Part shown: piece by piece, positions 49,826-59,871 of the stretch
Position numbering within the stretch: position 1 is the stretch's first letter
Layout of the letters: every line of letters starts with the position of its first letter
Assembly: GCF_025966695.1 (NCBI RefSeq)
Contig: NZ_JAOEIY010000008.1
Span: 1-64,000 of the forward strand
Source of the DNA: Stutzerimonas sp. S1
Lineage (GTDB): Bacteria; Pseudomonadota; Gammaproteobacteria; Pseudomonadales; Pseudomonadaceae
DNA: 64,000 bases
Direction: 5' to 3'
Translations under genes and position numbers: made by a program
Notes under the pieces: generated by a model
The model's database searches: none
Told to the model about the DNA's origin: nothing
The model's input: only the letters and a program-made list of their open reading frames with translations

Positions 49826-50037
49826 AGCGCATCGCGTTGCAGTCCAGCAGCCTGCGCTCGCTCGGCTACGACGCCGAGCAGCAGGTGCTGGAAGTGGAAT
49901 TCGTCAGCGGTGCGCGGTACCGCTACGAGCAGGTGCCGCCCGAGGCGGTGCAGGCGCTGTTGCAGGCCGATTCGCTGGGACGGCACTTCAACCAGGTGTT
50001 CAAGCCGCAGCACTACCGCTATCGGCGGATCGAATAA
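49822..50037 (+). CDS. KTSC-domain small protein
   Basis: This 71-residue protein is a single KTSC domain (SSSLRSLGYDAEQQVLEVEF...YRYEQVPPEAVQALLQADSLGRHFNQVFKP), a small beta-rich domain of unknown function also found at the end of lysyl-tRNA synthetases. It overlaps the ABC exporter stop by ATGA, so it is translated with it. The tight coupling suggests that it works with this operon. Confidence 0.8.
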   Translation: MKRIALQSSSLRSLGYDAEQQVLEVEFVSGARYRYEQVPPEAVQALLQADSLGRHFNQVFKPQHYRYRRIE

Positions 50038-50172
50038 CGCGGTGCTGGAAAGGCGTGGATAAGCGCCGCGCTATCCAGCGGCGAGCTGAACTTCGCCGAA
50101 CGCTGCTAGCCTCAATCCAGACAGGACGCCATTTCAGCGAGCGGAGTCTCGTCAGACCAGAAGGAGACACTC

Positions 50173-50388
50173 ATGTCCGATCATCGCACCTACAAGAAGA
50201 TCGAGATCGTCGGGTCCTCGCGCAACAGCGTGGACGAAGCCATCCGCAATGGCATCACCGAGGTCAGCCGTACCCTGCGCAACGTCGAGTGGTTTGAAGT
50301 GGGCGAAATCCGTGGGCACGTGGAGAACGGCAAGGTCGGCCACTTCCAGGTGACCATGAAGGTCGGCTTCCGCATCGAAGACAGCTGA
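50173..50388 (+). CDS. Dodecin, flavin-binding dodecamer
   Basis: Dodecins are about 70-residue proteins that store flavins in a hollow dodecamer. This one, 71 residues, starts YKKIEIVGSSRNSVDEAI and has the stacking Trp in LRNVEWFEVGEIRGHV and the ending GHFQVTMKVGFRIED, all typical. It has a good AAGGAGA ribosome binding site. It may buffer FAD for Glf, but it is more likely a general flavin store. Confidence 0.94.
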   Translation: MSDHRTYKKIEIVGSSRNSVDEAIRNGITEVSRTLRNVEWFEVGEIRGHVENGKVGHFQVTMKVGFRIEDS

Positions 50389-50436
50389 TCACACTGCGCC
50401 CGCCGCGCATTGCCGGCAGGCGGCGCTGGGCCCCGG

Positions 50437-51438
<1,002 letters not shown>

Positions 51439-51465
51439 CGATAACCTCATGCGGAAGGCGGGCGG

Positions 51466-51876
51466 CTAGTAGCAGTGCTCGGCCTTGGCCTCGACCAGCA
51501 CGTTGCGCTGCTCGTCGAGCAGCCAGCCCTGCGGGGTGAAGCCGAGCGAGCGGGCCTGGAACAGGTAGCGCTTGCCGGCCTCGAAGTGGTCGTAGCGCAC
51601 TATCATGCTGCAGCGCATGGTCTGGGTTTCGGCGAACAGACCGAGGCCGCCGCCACTGACTTCGAATTCGTAGTTCGCCTCGAGTTCATGACTGCCCGGC
51701 GGCACCTGGAAATAGCGGCCGTCGTAGGTGCGCTTCTTGTCCAGGCGGTCGGCCATGAAGATGTCGATGGTCTGCGCGCGCAGATCGACCCAGGCCATCT
51801 GCGGATCGTGCGGTGGCAGCGGGCTGGCGCAGCCGGCCAGGGCGAGGACGGACAGGAGAACGAGCGTCAGGCGCAT
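51466..51876 (-). CDS. Lipoprotein of unknown function (paralog A)
   Basis: This 136-residue protein has a lipobox (LALAGC, Cys16) after a hydrophobic leader, so it is a lipoprotein. The mature part shares layout with its neighbour at 51985: AWVDLR, DGRYFQVPPGSHELE and a conserved C-terminal Cys. No catalytic motif is seen. It might be a periplasmic envelope-stress or scaffold protein; that is a guess. Confidence 0.75.
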   Translation of the reverse strand: MRLTLVLLSVLALAGCASPLPPHDPQMAWVDLRAQTIDIFMADRLDKKRTYDGRYFQVPPGSHELEANYEFEVSGGGLGLFAETQTMRCSMIVRYDHFEAGKRYLFQARSLGFTPQGWLLDEQRNVLVEAKAEHCY

Positions 51877-51984
51877 GATGCAGTTCCTTGGCGGGGTGCG
51901 GGGGCGAGGGTGCTTCAGCCACGCCGTGATGCTGCGAGCCTGCGCCAGATGCCGGGGCTTTTCAATCCGCGTCGCGCGCCAAGG

Positions 51985-52410
51985 TCAGCGTTCGGCGAGG
52001 TTGCCGCAGCCCTTCTCCTCGGCGCGCGCCAGCACGTACTGGTGTTCGTCGTAGAGCTTGGCCCACGGGCGAAAGCCGTAGCCACCGGCGACTAGGCGGT
52101 AGCGGGCGCCGGCGTTGAAGCGGTCGTAGGCCAGGGTCAGCTTGCAATCGCGCGACAGTGGCGCGCTGGCCGGGCCGATGTTGCTGCCCTCGACCTGGAA
52201 GCGGTAGCGCATCTCCAGCGTGCGGCTGCCCGGCTCGACCTGGAAGTAGCGGCCATCGTCCAGCGCCTTGCCGTCCACCGCCAGCGCCTGCAGCTGCGTT
52301 TCGCCATGCGGCCGGAGGTCGACCCAGGCCTGGCTGGGGTCCGGCGTGGGCATCCACAGCGAACAGCCGGCGAGAGACGAGAGAAGGAAGGCAATGACGA
52401 AACCGCGCAT
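51985..52410 (-). CDS. Lipoprotein of unknown function (paralog B)
   Basis: This 141-residue protein has a lipobox (LSSLAGC, Cys16) and the same layout as paralog A: AWVDLRPHGE, DGRYFQVEPGSRTLE, FNAGARYRL and a cysteine near the end. The two genes are 108 bp apart on the same strand, so they are tandem duplicates that have diverged considerably. The function is unknown. Confidence 0.75.
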   Translation of the reverse strand: MRGFVIAFLLSSLAGCSLWMPTPDPSQAWVDLRPHGETQLQALAVDGKALDDGRYFQVEPGSRTLEMRYRFQVEGSNIGPASAPLSRDCKLTLAYDRFNAGARYRLVAGGYGFRPWAKLYDEHQYVLARAEEKGCGNLAER

Positions 52411-52560
52411 CTGGGAGCTCCGACCGGGCAGGCAGCGTCCCGGCTAGCGAATCAGGAAAGCGAATATCCGGCGGCAGGATTGCAATCCACCGCGCGGCCT
52501 TTGTAGGGTGCCGGCAGCACCTAGCACGACGCCTGTCCCCGACTCTTACCGGTGTTCCCG

Positions 52561-53622
52561 ATGTCGAAGCCCAACGCCGCCTTGATCGACAGCTGCGCCC
52601 TGCATTGGGTTCCGCTGCTGCTTGCCGTTAGTCTGAATGGTTGCAGCAGCTATTACGGCCAACTGGCGGTTGGCCAGGCGCAGCTGCTGTCCCAGCGCGA
52701 GCCGATCGCCCGGGTCGTCGCCGACGACAGCCGTGATCCGGCCCTGCGCCAGCGCCTGGCGCGGGTGCTCGAGGCGCGCAGCTTCGCCAGCTCGACGCTG
52801 GGTCTGCCGGACAATGACAGCTATCGGTTGTACGCGGATATCCAGCGGCCCTACGTGGTGTGGAACCTGTTCGCCAGCGAAGCATTCTCCGTGGATGCGC
52901 TGGAGCACTGTTTCCCGATTGCCGGCTGCGTGGCCTATCGCGGCTATTACCGCCAGGGTGCGGCGCGCGCTGCGGCCGCACGACTGCAGGTGCAGGGGCT
53001 GGACACCCACGTGGCGGGCGTCGAAGCCTATTCGACCCTCGGCTGGTTTGCCGATCCGTTGCTCAGCTCGATGTTGCGGCGCAACGATGAGCAACTGGCG
53101 GCGCTGGTATTTCACGAGCTGGCGCACCAGCGGCTCTACCTGCCCGGCGACACGGCGTTCAACGAGTCCTACGCCAGTTTCGTCGAGCGTGAGGGGCTGC
53201 AGCAGTGGCGGCGTGAGCGCGGCCTGCCGCCCGTCGATGGCGAGGCACAGCGGCAGTATCGCCAGCTGGTCGAGCTGCTGCTGGCGACCCGGGAGCGACT
53301 GCGCACGCTGTATGCCTCGGGCAAGCCGGACGCCGAGCTGCGTGAGCTGAAGCAGGCGGCGTTCGATCGCCTGCGTCGTGACTATCGCCACCTGCGTGAT
53401 GGTGTCTGGGGCGGCTCGCGGCGTTTCGACGGCTGGTTCGCGCGGCCGCTGAACAACGCCAGCCTGCTGCCATTTGGCCTGTACGACCGCTGGGTGCCGG
53501 CGTTCGCCGCGCTGTTCGAGCAGGTCGGCCGCGACTGGTCGCGCTTCCATGCAGCGGTCGCGACGTTGGCTCAGCTGCCTGCCGACGAGCGGGAAGCCAA
53601 GCTCGCGCAACTGGCCGACTGA
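52561..53622 (+). CDS. Lipoprotein putative aminopeptidase/metallopeptidase (HExxH)
   Basis: This 353-residue protein has a lipobox-like leader (SLNGC, Cys28) and a predicted peptidase core with HELAH at 185-189 (HExxH) and NESYA at 201-205, where the Glu could be the third zinc ligand. This resembles the group of uncharacterised predicted aminopeptidases. I use the ATG at 52561; a GTG at 52552 is also possible. It is probably bound to the outer or inner membrane facing the periplasm. Confidence 0.78.
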   Translation: MSKPNAALIDSCALHWVPLLLAVSLNGCSSYYGQLAVGQAQLLSQREPIARVVADDSRDPALRQRLARVLEARSFASSTLGLPDNDSYRLYADIQRPYVVWNLFASEAFSVDALEHCFPIAGCVAYRGYYRQGAARAAAARLQVQGLDTHVAGVEAYSTLGWFADPLLSSMLRRNDEQLAALVFHELAHQRLYLPGDTAFNESYASFVEREGLQQWRRERGLPPVDGEAQRQYRQLVELLLATRERLRTLYASGKPDAELRELKQAAFDRLRRDYRHLRDGVWGGSRRFDGWFARPLNNASLLPFGLYDRWVPAFAALFEQVGRDWSRFHAAVATLAQLPADEREAKLAQLAD

Positions 53623-53835
53623 GCAAGCGAAACGGCGCGGCCTGTTGCCGTGGGCGTTACGCGCCGTTATCGCTCTTGCGTCGAAAATCTCCAATCTCCC
53701 GTTCATCGGCTGCGATACGCCTGTCCGCTGAACGGTGCGAATCGTTTGCCGAAGCCTCCGGTCCTCTTTATTAGGTCGCCGATTCAAACGGCGGCGATCC
53801 CCATGCCTGATTCCACGCATAACAACGGAGGCTCC

Positions 53836-55005
53836 ATGGAGACCCTATCCGGAATTTTCGACAATAAAGGCACGCCCCTGGAGAAGCAGAAGTTCACCTG
53901 GAAGGAGATGGCCGGCAAGCCGATCAGCAAGCTCGATGACGATGCGTTTACCCGTGTGCGCATCATCCTCATGAACGGCGTCGAGACGGATGCCCTGCGC
54001 CTGTCCCACGGCATCGCCCGCTTCAACAAGGAACTGCGCCTGCCGCTGGCGCAGATTCGCCGCGCCGAGCAGCACCAGGCGACCATGATCAACTGGCTGA
54101 TCGGCGCCGACCACTCGCCGCTGGAAACCACCGTCGCCTACGAGCAGGTCGCCATCGAGGTGACCGCCGCCGTGGCGCAGAACGAGCCCGATCCCTACCA
54201 GGCGCAGACCTATCGCTTCGGTCTGCTCGAGGACTTCGACCATCTGTACCGCTACTCGGCGATGCTCGACCGCCTCGAGGGCAAGGATGCCAACAACATC
54301 CTGCAGGGCTACACCGACATCGTGCCGGGACGGAAAACCTCCGAGCACCACCGGCACCCGGAGAACGACATCCGCGACAATTACGAGAAGGACAGCGCCG
54401 CGCTGATCACCAAGATCCACGCGGCGCTGATCACCGGCGCGGAATACCAGACCCACGACTACTACCAGAACATCGGCCCGCTGTTCGCCGATCCGCTGGC
54501 GCGCCAGTTGTACGCCGAGATCGCTTCGGTGGAGGAGCAGCACGTGACCCAGTACGGCTCGCTCTCCGACCCCAGCGAAAGCCATATCGAGAAGTGGCTG
54601 GTGCACGAGGCGATGGAGGTCTACATGTACGCCAGCTGCGCCGAGCAGGAAACCAATCCGCGCATCAAGGCCATGTGGGAGCGTTTCCTCGACTACGAAC
54701 TGGGCCACCTCAACGTCGCCTGCGAGTGGTTCAAGAAGCTCGAGGGCCGCGATCCGGCCGAAATCCTCGCCGGCCCGCTGCCGAAGATGGTCGAGTTCAA
54801 GAGCCAGCGCGATTTCGTCCGCCAGGTGCTGGCCGCCGAGGTCAACCTGCGCACCGCCGGCCCGGCCTACGTGGACAAGGCCAAAGAGCCGCAATCGTCG
54901 CTGGATTACCGCAACCATCTCGCTTCGGAAGGCCTCGCCTCGGACATCGTCTCGGCGGGTTACCAGTGGGCGCCGGGTGGCGAACTGATGCGCAAGGCTT
55001 CCTGA
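53836..55005 (+). CDS. Large ferritin-like protein, first of a pair
   Basis: This 389-residue cytosolic protein is largely alpha-helical with carboxylate/histidine pairs that could bind a di-iron site: E132 with H136, E233 with H236 and E288 with H291. It has the general appearance of ferritin-like four-helix bundle proteins, perhaps two bundles in one chain given its length. The ATG at 53836 has GGAGG 6 bp upstream. It lies 10 bp before the second ferritin-like gene. Neither role nor metal is known to me. Confidence 0.7.
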   Translation: METLSGIFDNKGTPLEKQKFTWKEMAGKPISKLDDDAFTRVRIILMNGVETDALRLSHGIARFNKELRLPLAQIRRAEQHQATMINWLIGADHSPLETTVAYEQVAIEVTAAVAQNEPDPYQAQTYRFGLLEDFDHLYRYSAMLDRLEGKDANNILQGYTDIVPGRKTSEHHRHPENDIRDNYEKDSAALITKIHAALITGAEYQTHDYYQNIGPLFADPLARQLYAEIASVEEQHVTQYGSLSDPSESHIEKWLVHEAMEVYMYASCAEQETNPRIKAMWERFLDYELGHLNVACEWFKKLEGRDPAEILAGPLPKMVEFKSQRDFVRQVLAAEVNLRTAGPAYVDKAKEPQSSLDYRNHLASEGLASDIVSAGYQWAPGGELMRKAS

Positions 55006-55015
55006 GGAGACGAAC

Positions 55016-55735
55016 ATGGCTACTGCAGCGAAAGTAGGTACCAATTACACCGGCGTGCAGATGTCGCCGAAGGACACCAAGCGCCTGCTCGAGGCGGTCA
55101 ACGAGATTCACCCGGACGTGCCGGGCGACGAACACGGGATGCTGGTCGAGCGCGCCGAACGCTATGAAGAGGCCGATCGCATCGGCTCCGTGCCGGTGCC
55201 GGGTTCGGCCAAGGGCATGCTCAAGACCGGCTTCGACATGATGAAAGGCAAGAGCCCCGAGGTGTTCATCGACAAGCTCGGCGAGCGCCTGGCATTCGAG
55301 CGCAACGGTGTGCGTCTGTACGAGGCGATGATCGCCAAGGCACGCAACCTCGATTCCGGCAGCGCGCTGGTGGACGAGTTGCAGCACATCCGTGACGAAG
55401 AGTTCGAGCACATGATGCTGGTGCATGCGGCGCTGGAAAAACTCGGCGCCGATCCCACCGCGCAGACGCCCTGTGCCGATGTGGCCGGGGTCATGGCGAT
55501 GGGCATCATGCAGGTGCTGACCGATCCGCGGACCAACATCCCGCAGTGTCTGAATGCCCTGCTGACCGCGGAGCTGGCGGACAACGCCGCCTGGGAACTG
55601 CTGATCGAACTGGCGCAGGCGGCGGGCCATCCGAACATTGCCGACAGCTTCGCCAAGGCCAAGACCCAGGAGGACGACCACCTGCTGAAGATCAAGACGC
55701 TGATGCGCCGTGATCTGATCCTGCAGACCAAGTAA
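55016..55735 (+). CDS. Ferritin-like protein, second of a pair
   Basis: This 239-residue protein has the four-helix ferritin-like pattern, with DKLGERLAFERNGVRLYE, an ExxH in RDEEFEHMM and another in TQEDDHLLK, suggesting a di-iron centre. It follows the larger ferritin-like gene by 10 bp with its own AGGAG site, so the two should be co-expressed. It might form a mixed complex with its partner. A terminator follows. Confidence 0.75.
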   Translation: MATAAKVGTNYTGVQMSPKDTKRLLEAVNEIHPDVPGDEHGMLVERAERYEEADRIGSVPVPGSAKGMLKTGFDMMKGKSPEVFIDKLGERLAFERNGVRLYEAMIAKARNLDSGSALVDELQHIRDEEFEHMMLVHAALEKLGADPTAQTPCADVAGVMAMGIMQVLTDPRTNIPQCLNALLTAELADNAAWELLIELAQAAGHPNIADSFAKAKTQEDDHLLKIKTLMRRDLILQTK

Positions 55736-55750
55736 GCGGTTCCCCGAAAG

Positions 55751-55776
55751 CAAAGCGCGGCTTTCGCCGCGCTTTG
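55751..55776 (+). terminator. Terminator-like hairpin after the ferritin-like pair
   Basis: A perfect 11-bp stem (55751-55761 with 55766-55776) closes a TTTC loop, followed by TCGTTCC, a weak T run. It lies 16 bp past the stop and also faces the end of the oxidase operon coming from the other strand. Confidence 0.75.
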
Positions 55777-55804
55777 TCGTTCCTACGGAGAGGAAGGCGG
55801 GCGC

Positions 55805-56440
55805 TCAGCGCTGTTGCTGCACCAGCGCAGACAGCTGCTCGGCGAGCTTCTGCACCCGCAGCGGCGCGCGGATGAAGCCGTGCTGGCGGCCGTCCGGGCC
55901 GATGATGACCAGGTTGCCGCTGTGATCGACGGTGTAGTTTTCCTTGCTGGTGTCCGGCGGAATGAACGGGATGCCGACAGCATTGGCGAGGGTCTGGATA
56001 TCCTCCGGGCTGCCGGTCAGGCCGCGGAATCCGGCCTTGAAGTGGCCGAGGTATTCCTTGAGCTTGGCCGGTGTGTCGCGGTTGGGGTCCACGCTGACCA
56101 GGATCGGCTGGAGCTGCCCTCGCACCGTTTCGGGCAGCAGGCCGTTGAGCTGGCGCAGTTCGGCAAGGGTGGTCGGGCAGATGTCGGGGCAGAAGGTGTA
56201 GCCGAAGAACAGCAGCGTCCAGCCGCCCTTGAACTGGTCGACCTGCACCGCCTCGCCGGCTTCGCTGGTCAGGCTCAGCGCTGGCACCGGCCGGCTCTGC
56301 GGCAGCAGCACGATGCCGGCATCCAGCAGCTGGGTTGGGTCGAGCTGGCGCTCGCCGTTGAGTACCTTGGAAACCGTCAGCCCGACGACCAGTGCAATCA
56401 GCGCAACGAGAATGAAGACGGTTTTCTGGATGCGGGTCAT
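55805..56440 (-). CDS. SCO1/SenC family copper chaperone
   Basis: This 211-residue protein has an N-terminal membrane anchor (about 5-25) and a thioredoxin-like domain facing the periplasm with the copper-binding pair CPDIC (in GYTFCPDICPTTL) and a conserved His in YTVDHSG. It delivers copper to the CuA site of cytochrome oxidase. I choose the ATG at 56440 with AAGGA upstream. It is the last gene of the cox operon. Confidence 0.92.
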   Translation of the reverse strand: MTRIQKTVFILVALIALVVGLTVSKVLNGERQLDPTQLLDAGIVLLPQSRPVPALSLTSEAGEAVQVDQFKGGWTLLFFGYTFCPDICPTTLAELRQLNGLLPETVRGQLQPILVSVDPNRDTPAKLKEYLGHFKAGFRGLTGSPEDIQTLANAVGIPFIPPDTSKENYTVDHSGNLVIIGPDGRQHGFIRAPLRVQKLAEQLSALVQQQR

Positions 56441-56478
56441 GGGCGTCCTTGTGGGCGGCTGGGTGGCCTGTTCGGCCA

Positions 56479-57378
56479 CTAGAAATCGAGCAGCAGATAA
56501 TGATCAACCAGTAGCGCGATGAACAGCGCGAACAGGTACCAGATGCTGAATTTGAAGGTCTTGATTGCCGCATGTGGCCGGCTGTCGCGGTACAGCGCTA
56601 TGGCCCAGTAGAGAAAGCGCGCGCCCAGCAACGCCGCGGCGACCAGGTACAGCAGGCCGCTCATGTGGATGGCGAACGGCATGAAGCTGACCGCCAGCAG
56701 GGTCGCGGTGTAGAGCAGGATATGCACCTTGGTGTAGTGCACGCCGTGAGTCACCGGCAGCATCGGGATGTTCACCTTGGCGTACTCGGCCTTGCGATGG
56801 ATTGCCAGCGCCCAGAAATGCGGCGGCGTCCAGGCGAAGATGATCAGCACCAGCAGCAGCGGTTCGGCGCTGACCTGGCCAGTCACCGCGACCCAGCCGA
56901 GCAGCGGCGGCGCGGCGCCGGCGAGACCGCCGATGACGATGTTCTGCGGCGTGGCGCGCTTGAGAAAACCGGTGTAGATCACCGCGTAGCCGATCAGCGA
57001 GGCGAGCGTCAGCCAGGCGGCCAGTGCATTGGTGAAGGTCAGCAGCAGCGCGAGCCCGGCGACGCCCAATGCCAGGGCAAAGGTCAGCGCGGCAGCGGGC
57101 GACACCCGGCCCTCGGCCAGCGGACGCTTGTGGGTGCGCGCCATCACCGAGTCGATTCGACGGTCCACCACATGGTTGACCGCCGCCGCGCCACCGGCGC
57201 ACAGCGCGATGCCCAAGTTGCCGAACAGCAGCACCGTCCACGGCACTCCGGCGCGGGTGGCGAGGAACATGCCGACCAGCGAGGTGATGAGCATCAGCAG
57301 CACCACCTTCGGCTTGGTCAGCTCCAGGTAGTCGCGCCAGCTGGCCTGAACGCGACGTTCGCTGAGTACGATGGCCAT
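56479..57378 (-). CDS. ctaB: Protoheme IX farnesyltransferase (heme O synthase)
   Basis: This 299-residue UbiA-family enzyme has about eight membrane helices and makes heme O by adding farnesyl to heme B. The substrate-binding motif [15 protein letters not shown] (the N/D-rich motif) and the second acidic loop are visible. It follows ctaA by 10 bp. Pseudomonads also have a cyoE in the bo3 operon, so this copy would serve the aa3-type oxidase. Confidence 0.95.
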   Translation of the reverse strand: MAIVLSERRVQASWRDYLELTKPKVVLLMLITSLVGMFLATRAGVPWTVLLFGNLGIALCAGGAAAVNHVVDRRIDSVMARTHKRPLAEGRVSPAAALTFALALGVAGLALLLTFTNALAAWLTLASLIGYAVIYTGFLKRATPQNIVIGGLAGAAPPLLGWVAVTGQVSAEPLLLVLIIFAWTPPHFWALAIHRKAEYAKVNIPMLPVTHGVHYTKVHILLYTATLLAVSFMPFAIHMSGLLYLVAAALLGARFLYWAIALYRDSRPHAAIKTFKFSIWYLFALFIALLVDHYLLLDF

Positions 57379-57388
57379 GATGTTCTCC

Positions 57389-58459
57389 TTATGGTCGTGC
57401 GCCGGGCAGGTCGAGCCGAGCCGGTGCAGGGGAAAGCGGGCGCTGCGGCTGGCGGGCCGGCAGTGCGGCCTGGCGTGGCGCCGCGCGCAGCCGGTAGTTG
57501 ATCAGCACCAGTACCAGCAGCAGCGCGGCACCACCGCCGTTGTGTGCCACCGCCACGGCCAGCGGCAGGTGCAGCACCACGTTGGCGATACCGAGCGCGA
57601 TCTGCAGCACCAGCGCCGCCAGGAGCAGGCCGGCAAGGTGGTGCAGCCCGTTGCGTCGCAGCAGCGCGGCGAGCAGCAGCAGCACGAGCGTCACGCTCAG
57701 GGCGCCAAGGCGATGAGTGACATGGATCGCCGTGCGTGCTTCGCCGTAGAGCAGGCCGCCGAGGTAGTTGGGGCCGATGTCGTGATGGGTAAGGTTGAAG
57801 GCGTTGGTGAAATCCATCCGCGGCCACCACTCACCGTGGCAGGTCGGGAAATCGGTGCAGGCGACCGCCGCATAGTTGCTGCTGACCCAGCCGCCGAGGG
57901 TGATCTGGCCGATCACCAGTAGCAGGGCGAACGCGGCGAAAGCGCGCAATCTGCCGGGGGCCGCGGGCAGCGGCGCCAGCGCACCGGACAGGCGCAGGCA
58001 GAGCAGGAACAACAGGCTCAGGGTGGTGAAACCGCCCAGCAGGTGTGCCGTGACGACTTGCGGCCAGAGCTGCAGCGTCACCGTCCACATGCCGAACAGC
58101 GCCTGGGCGATGACCACGGCGAGCAGCAGCAGCGGCAGTTTCACCGGCTGGCCCGGTTCGCCGCGGCGGCGCAGCGCCTGCACCGCCAGCGCGAGGATCA
58201 CCAGACCGAGGCTGCCGGCGAAATAGCGATGGACCATCTCGTTCCAGCCCTTGTGCACTTCCACCGGCGCATCGGGGAAGCGTTCGGCGGCCAGGCTCTG
58301 CGCCTGCTCGCTCATCGGTACGCCGAGAAAACCGTAGCACCCCGGCCAGTCCGGGCAGCCGAGGCCGGCGTGGGTCAGCCGGGTATAGGCGCCGAGCAGC
58401 ACGACCACCACGGCCAGCGCGGTAGCGAAGAGGGCGAGGCGGTAACCAGGTCGGGCCAT
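57389..58459 (-). CDS. ctaA: Heme A synthase
   Basis: This 356-residue CtaA/COX15 protein has about eight membrane helices and oxidises heme O to heme A, the cofactor of the aa3 oxidase. The N-terminal [21 protein letters not shown] contains the conserved cysteines, and histidines such as HRLGALSV and LTHHDIG would hold heme. AGGAGAA precedes the ATG. Confidence 0.94.
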   Translation of the reverse strand: MARPGYRLALFATALAVVVVLLGAYTRLTHAGLGCPDWPGCYGFLGVPMSEQAQSLAAERFPDAPVEVHKGWNEMVHRYFAGSLGLVILALAVQALRRRGEPGQPVKLPLLLLAVVIAQALFGMWTVTLQLWPQVVTAHLLGGFTTLSLLFLLCLRLSGALAPLPAAPGRLRAFAAFALLLVIGQITLGGWVSSNYAAVACTDFPTCHGEWWPRMDFTNAFNLTHHDIGPNYLGGLLYGEARTAIHVTHRLGALSVTLVLLLLAALLRRNGLHHLAGLLLAALVLQIALGIANVVLHLPLAVAVAHNGGGAALLLVLVLINYRLRAAPRQAALPARQPQRPLSPAPARLDLPGARP

Positions 58460-58511
58460 CGGGTTCTCCTTATGCGGCCTCGTTATGACCTCAGCGCAGC
58501 GGCTGCGTGCG

Positions 58512-59099
58512 TCAGCCGATCTGCGAGATCTTCAGCAGGTACTTCAGGTCGTCGAGAATCGCCTTGCCCTCGGCGTCGGCGTCGTAACGCAGCACCAGGT
58601 TGCCGTGGGGATCGACGATCCACAGCTGCGGTTCCGCCGGCGCTTCGGGGTTGCCGGCGTAGATCGTGGCGTCGAGCGCATGGCGTTGCAGCTGCGGGTA
58701 TTCGCGGCGCAGGCGCTGTTCGTAGGTTGCGTCCAGCGTCGTTGCGCTAGCCAGCGCGTGGCTGGCGCGGGCCGCCTCGCGAGCCAGGCCGATATTGATC
58801 TGGCGCGCCAGGTAGACCAGCTGTTGGCATTGCGCCTCGCAGCCTTGCGGGGCGGTGACCAGCAGTTCCCAACGGCGCTCGGCTGTCGCGGTCGTCACGC
58901 CGATGGCGGTGCGGTCCTGGCCGTTGGCGATCAGTACGCCGTGGTAGCTGCGGGTCTGTGGCACCCAGAAACCGTAGCGGTACATGGCCGAGGCCAGCAG
59001 CATCGGCCCCAGCACCACCGCGAGGATCAGCAGCAGCTGTAGCCGGCCGCGCCCGCGCTTGGGCTCACGGCTGGCGATGGTCGGATTCATCGTGTTCAT
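58512..59099 (-). CDS. Membrane-anchored cytochrome oxidase assembly-associated protein
   Basis: This 195-residue protein has one N-terminal membrane segment (about 21-42) and a soluble domain with a thioredoxin-like feel (APQGCEAQCQQLVYLARQ, PQLWIVDPHGNLVLRY), similar to SCO-type folds but with the Cys pair spaced as CEAQC. It resembles the uncharacterised gene between SURF1 and ctaA in other Pseudomonas cox operons. It overlaps the SURF1 coding end by 35 bp. It probably assists metal or heme insertion. Confidence 0.7.
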   Translation of the reverse strand: MNTMNPTIASREPKRGRGRLQLLLILAVVLGPMLLASAMYRYGFWVPQTRSYHGVLIANGQDRTAIGVTTATAERRWELLVTAPQGCEAQCQQLVYLARQINIGLAREAARASHALASATTLDATYEQRLRREYPQLQRHALDATIYAGNPEAPAEPQLWIVDPHGNLVLRYDADAEGKAILDDLKYLLKISQIG

Positions 59100-59802
59100 G
59101 ACGCGTCCCCCGTGCCTGATGCACGCCGAAGTAGATGAACAGCGCCAGCAGCGCGACGGCCAGGGCAAACCACTGCACGGCGTAGCCGATATGCTGCTGC
59201 GGGCTCATGGTGGTCACTGGCCAGTCCGCGCGATAGGCGCTCGGCCCGGGCTCCAGGCGCAGCTCATAAGGCACGCCGTTGCGGCCGAGCGCTTTCCATA
59301 GTTCGGCGACATCGACGTGGTTGATCAGCCGTGGCCAGCCCTCGGCCATGCGGTGGCTGAAGACGAATGGCGGGCGCGACGGTGCGTAGACCCACGCGGC
59401 GAGCTTGAGCGATTGTGGCGGGGTGTCGAACTGCGGGGTGACGCGCCGGTCCGGCCAGGGCAGCCAGCCGCGGTTGACCAGTACCCAACGACCGCTAGGC
59501 TCGTCGTAGAACGGCTGCAGCAGCTCCACGCCGACCTTGCCATCACGGGTGCGGCTGTCGAGCAGGAAGCTGTGCTCGGCATCGAAGCTGCCCTGCAGGA
59601 AGACCCGCGCGAAGGCCGGATCGTTCAGGCGCTCGATCTCGTTCGGTGCCAGCGGTGCGGCCTGCTGACGCGCATCCTGACGGCCGAGCAGTTCGCTCTT
59701 CTGCGCGCTGCGTTCCAGCTGCCAGAAGCCGAGCCAGAGCAGCACCGGAAAAAGCGCCAGGACCAGCAACGTCGGCAGCAATCCCGGTCGGAAGCCGCTC
59801 AT
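59065..59802 (-). CDS. SURF1 family oxidase assembly protein
   Basis: This 245-residue protein has two membrane segments, at the N-terminus (about 8-25) and the C-terminus (about 208-228), with a soluble domain between them, the SURF1 layout. Typical stretches are LGFWQLERS and WVLVNRGWLPWPDRR. It helps to insert heme A into CoxA. The open frame continues far upstream through coxC in another phase; the true start is the ATG at 59802. Confidence 0.9.
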   Translation of the reverse strand: MSGFRPGLLPTLLVLALFPVLLWLGFWQLERSAQKSELLGRQDARQQAAPLAPNEIERLNDPAFARVFLQGSFDAEHSFLLDSRTRDGKVGVELLQPFYDEPSGRWVLVNRGWLPWPDRRVTPQFDTPPQSLKLAAWVYAPSRPPFVFSHRMAEGWPRLINHVDVAELWKALGRNGVPYELRLEPGPSAYRADWPVTTMSPQQHIGYAVQWFALAVALLALFIYFGVHQARGTRHEHDESDHRQP

Positions 59803-59871
59803 GGCACGCTCCGCTGATCGTCGATACGGCTGGCTATACTCCACCCCATTTCCCCCGTTGCGGACCCGCCC

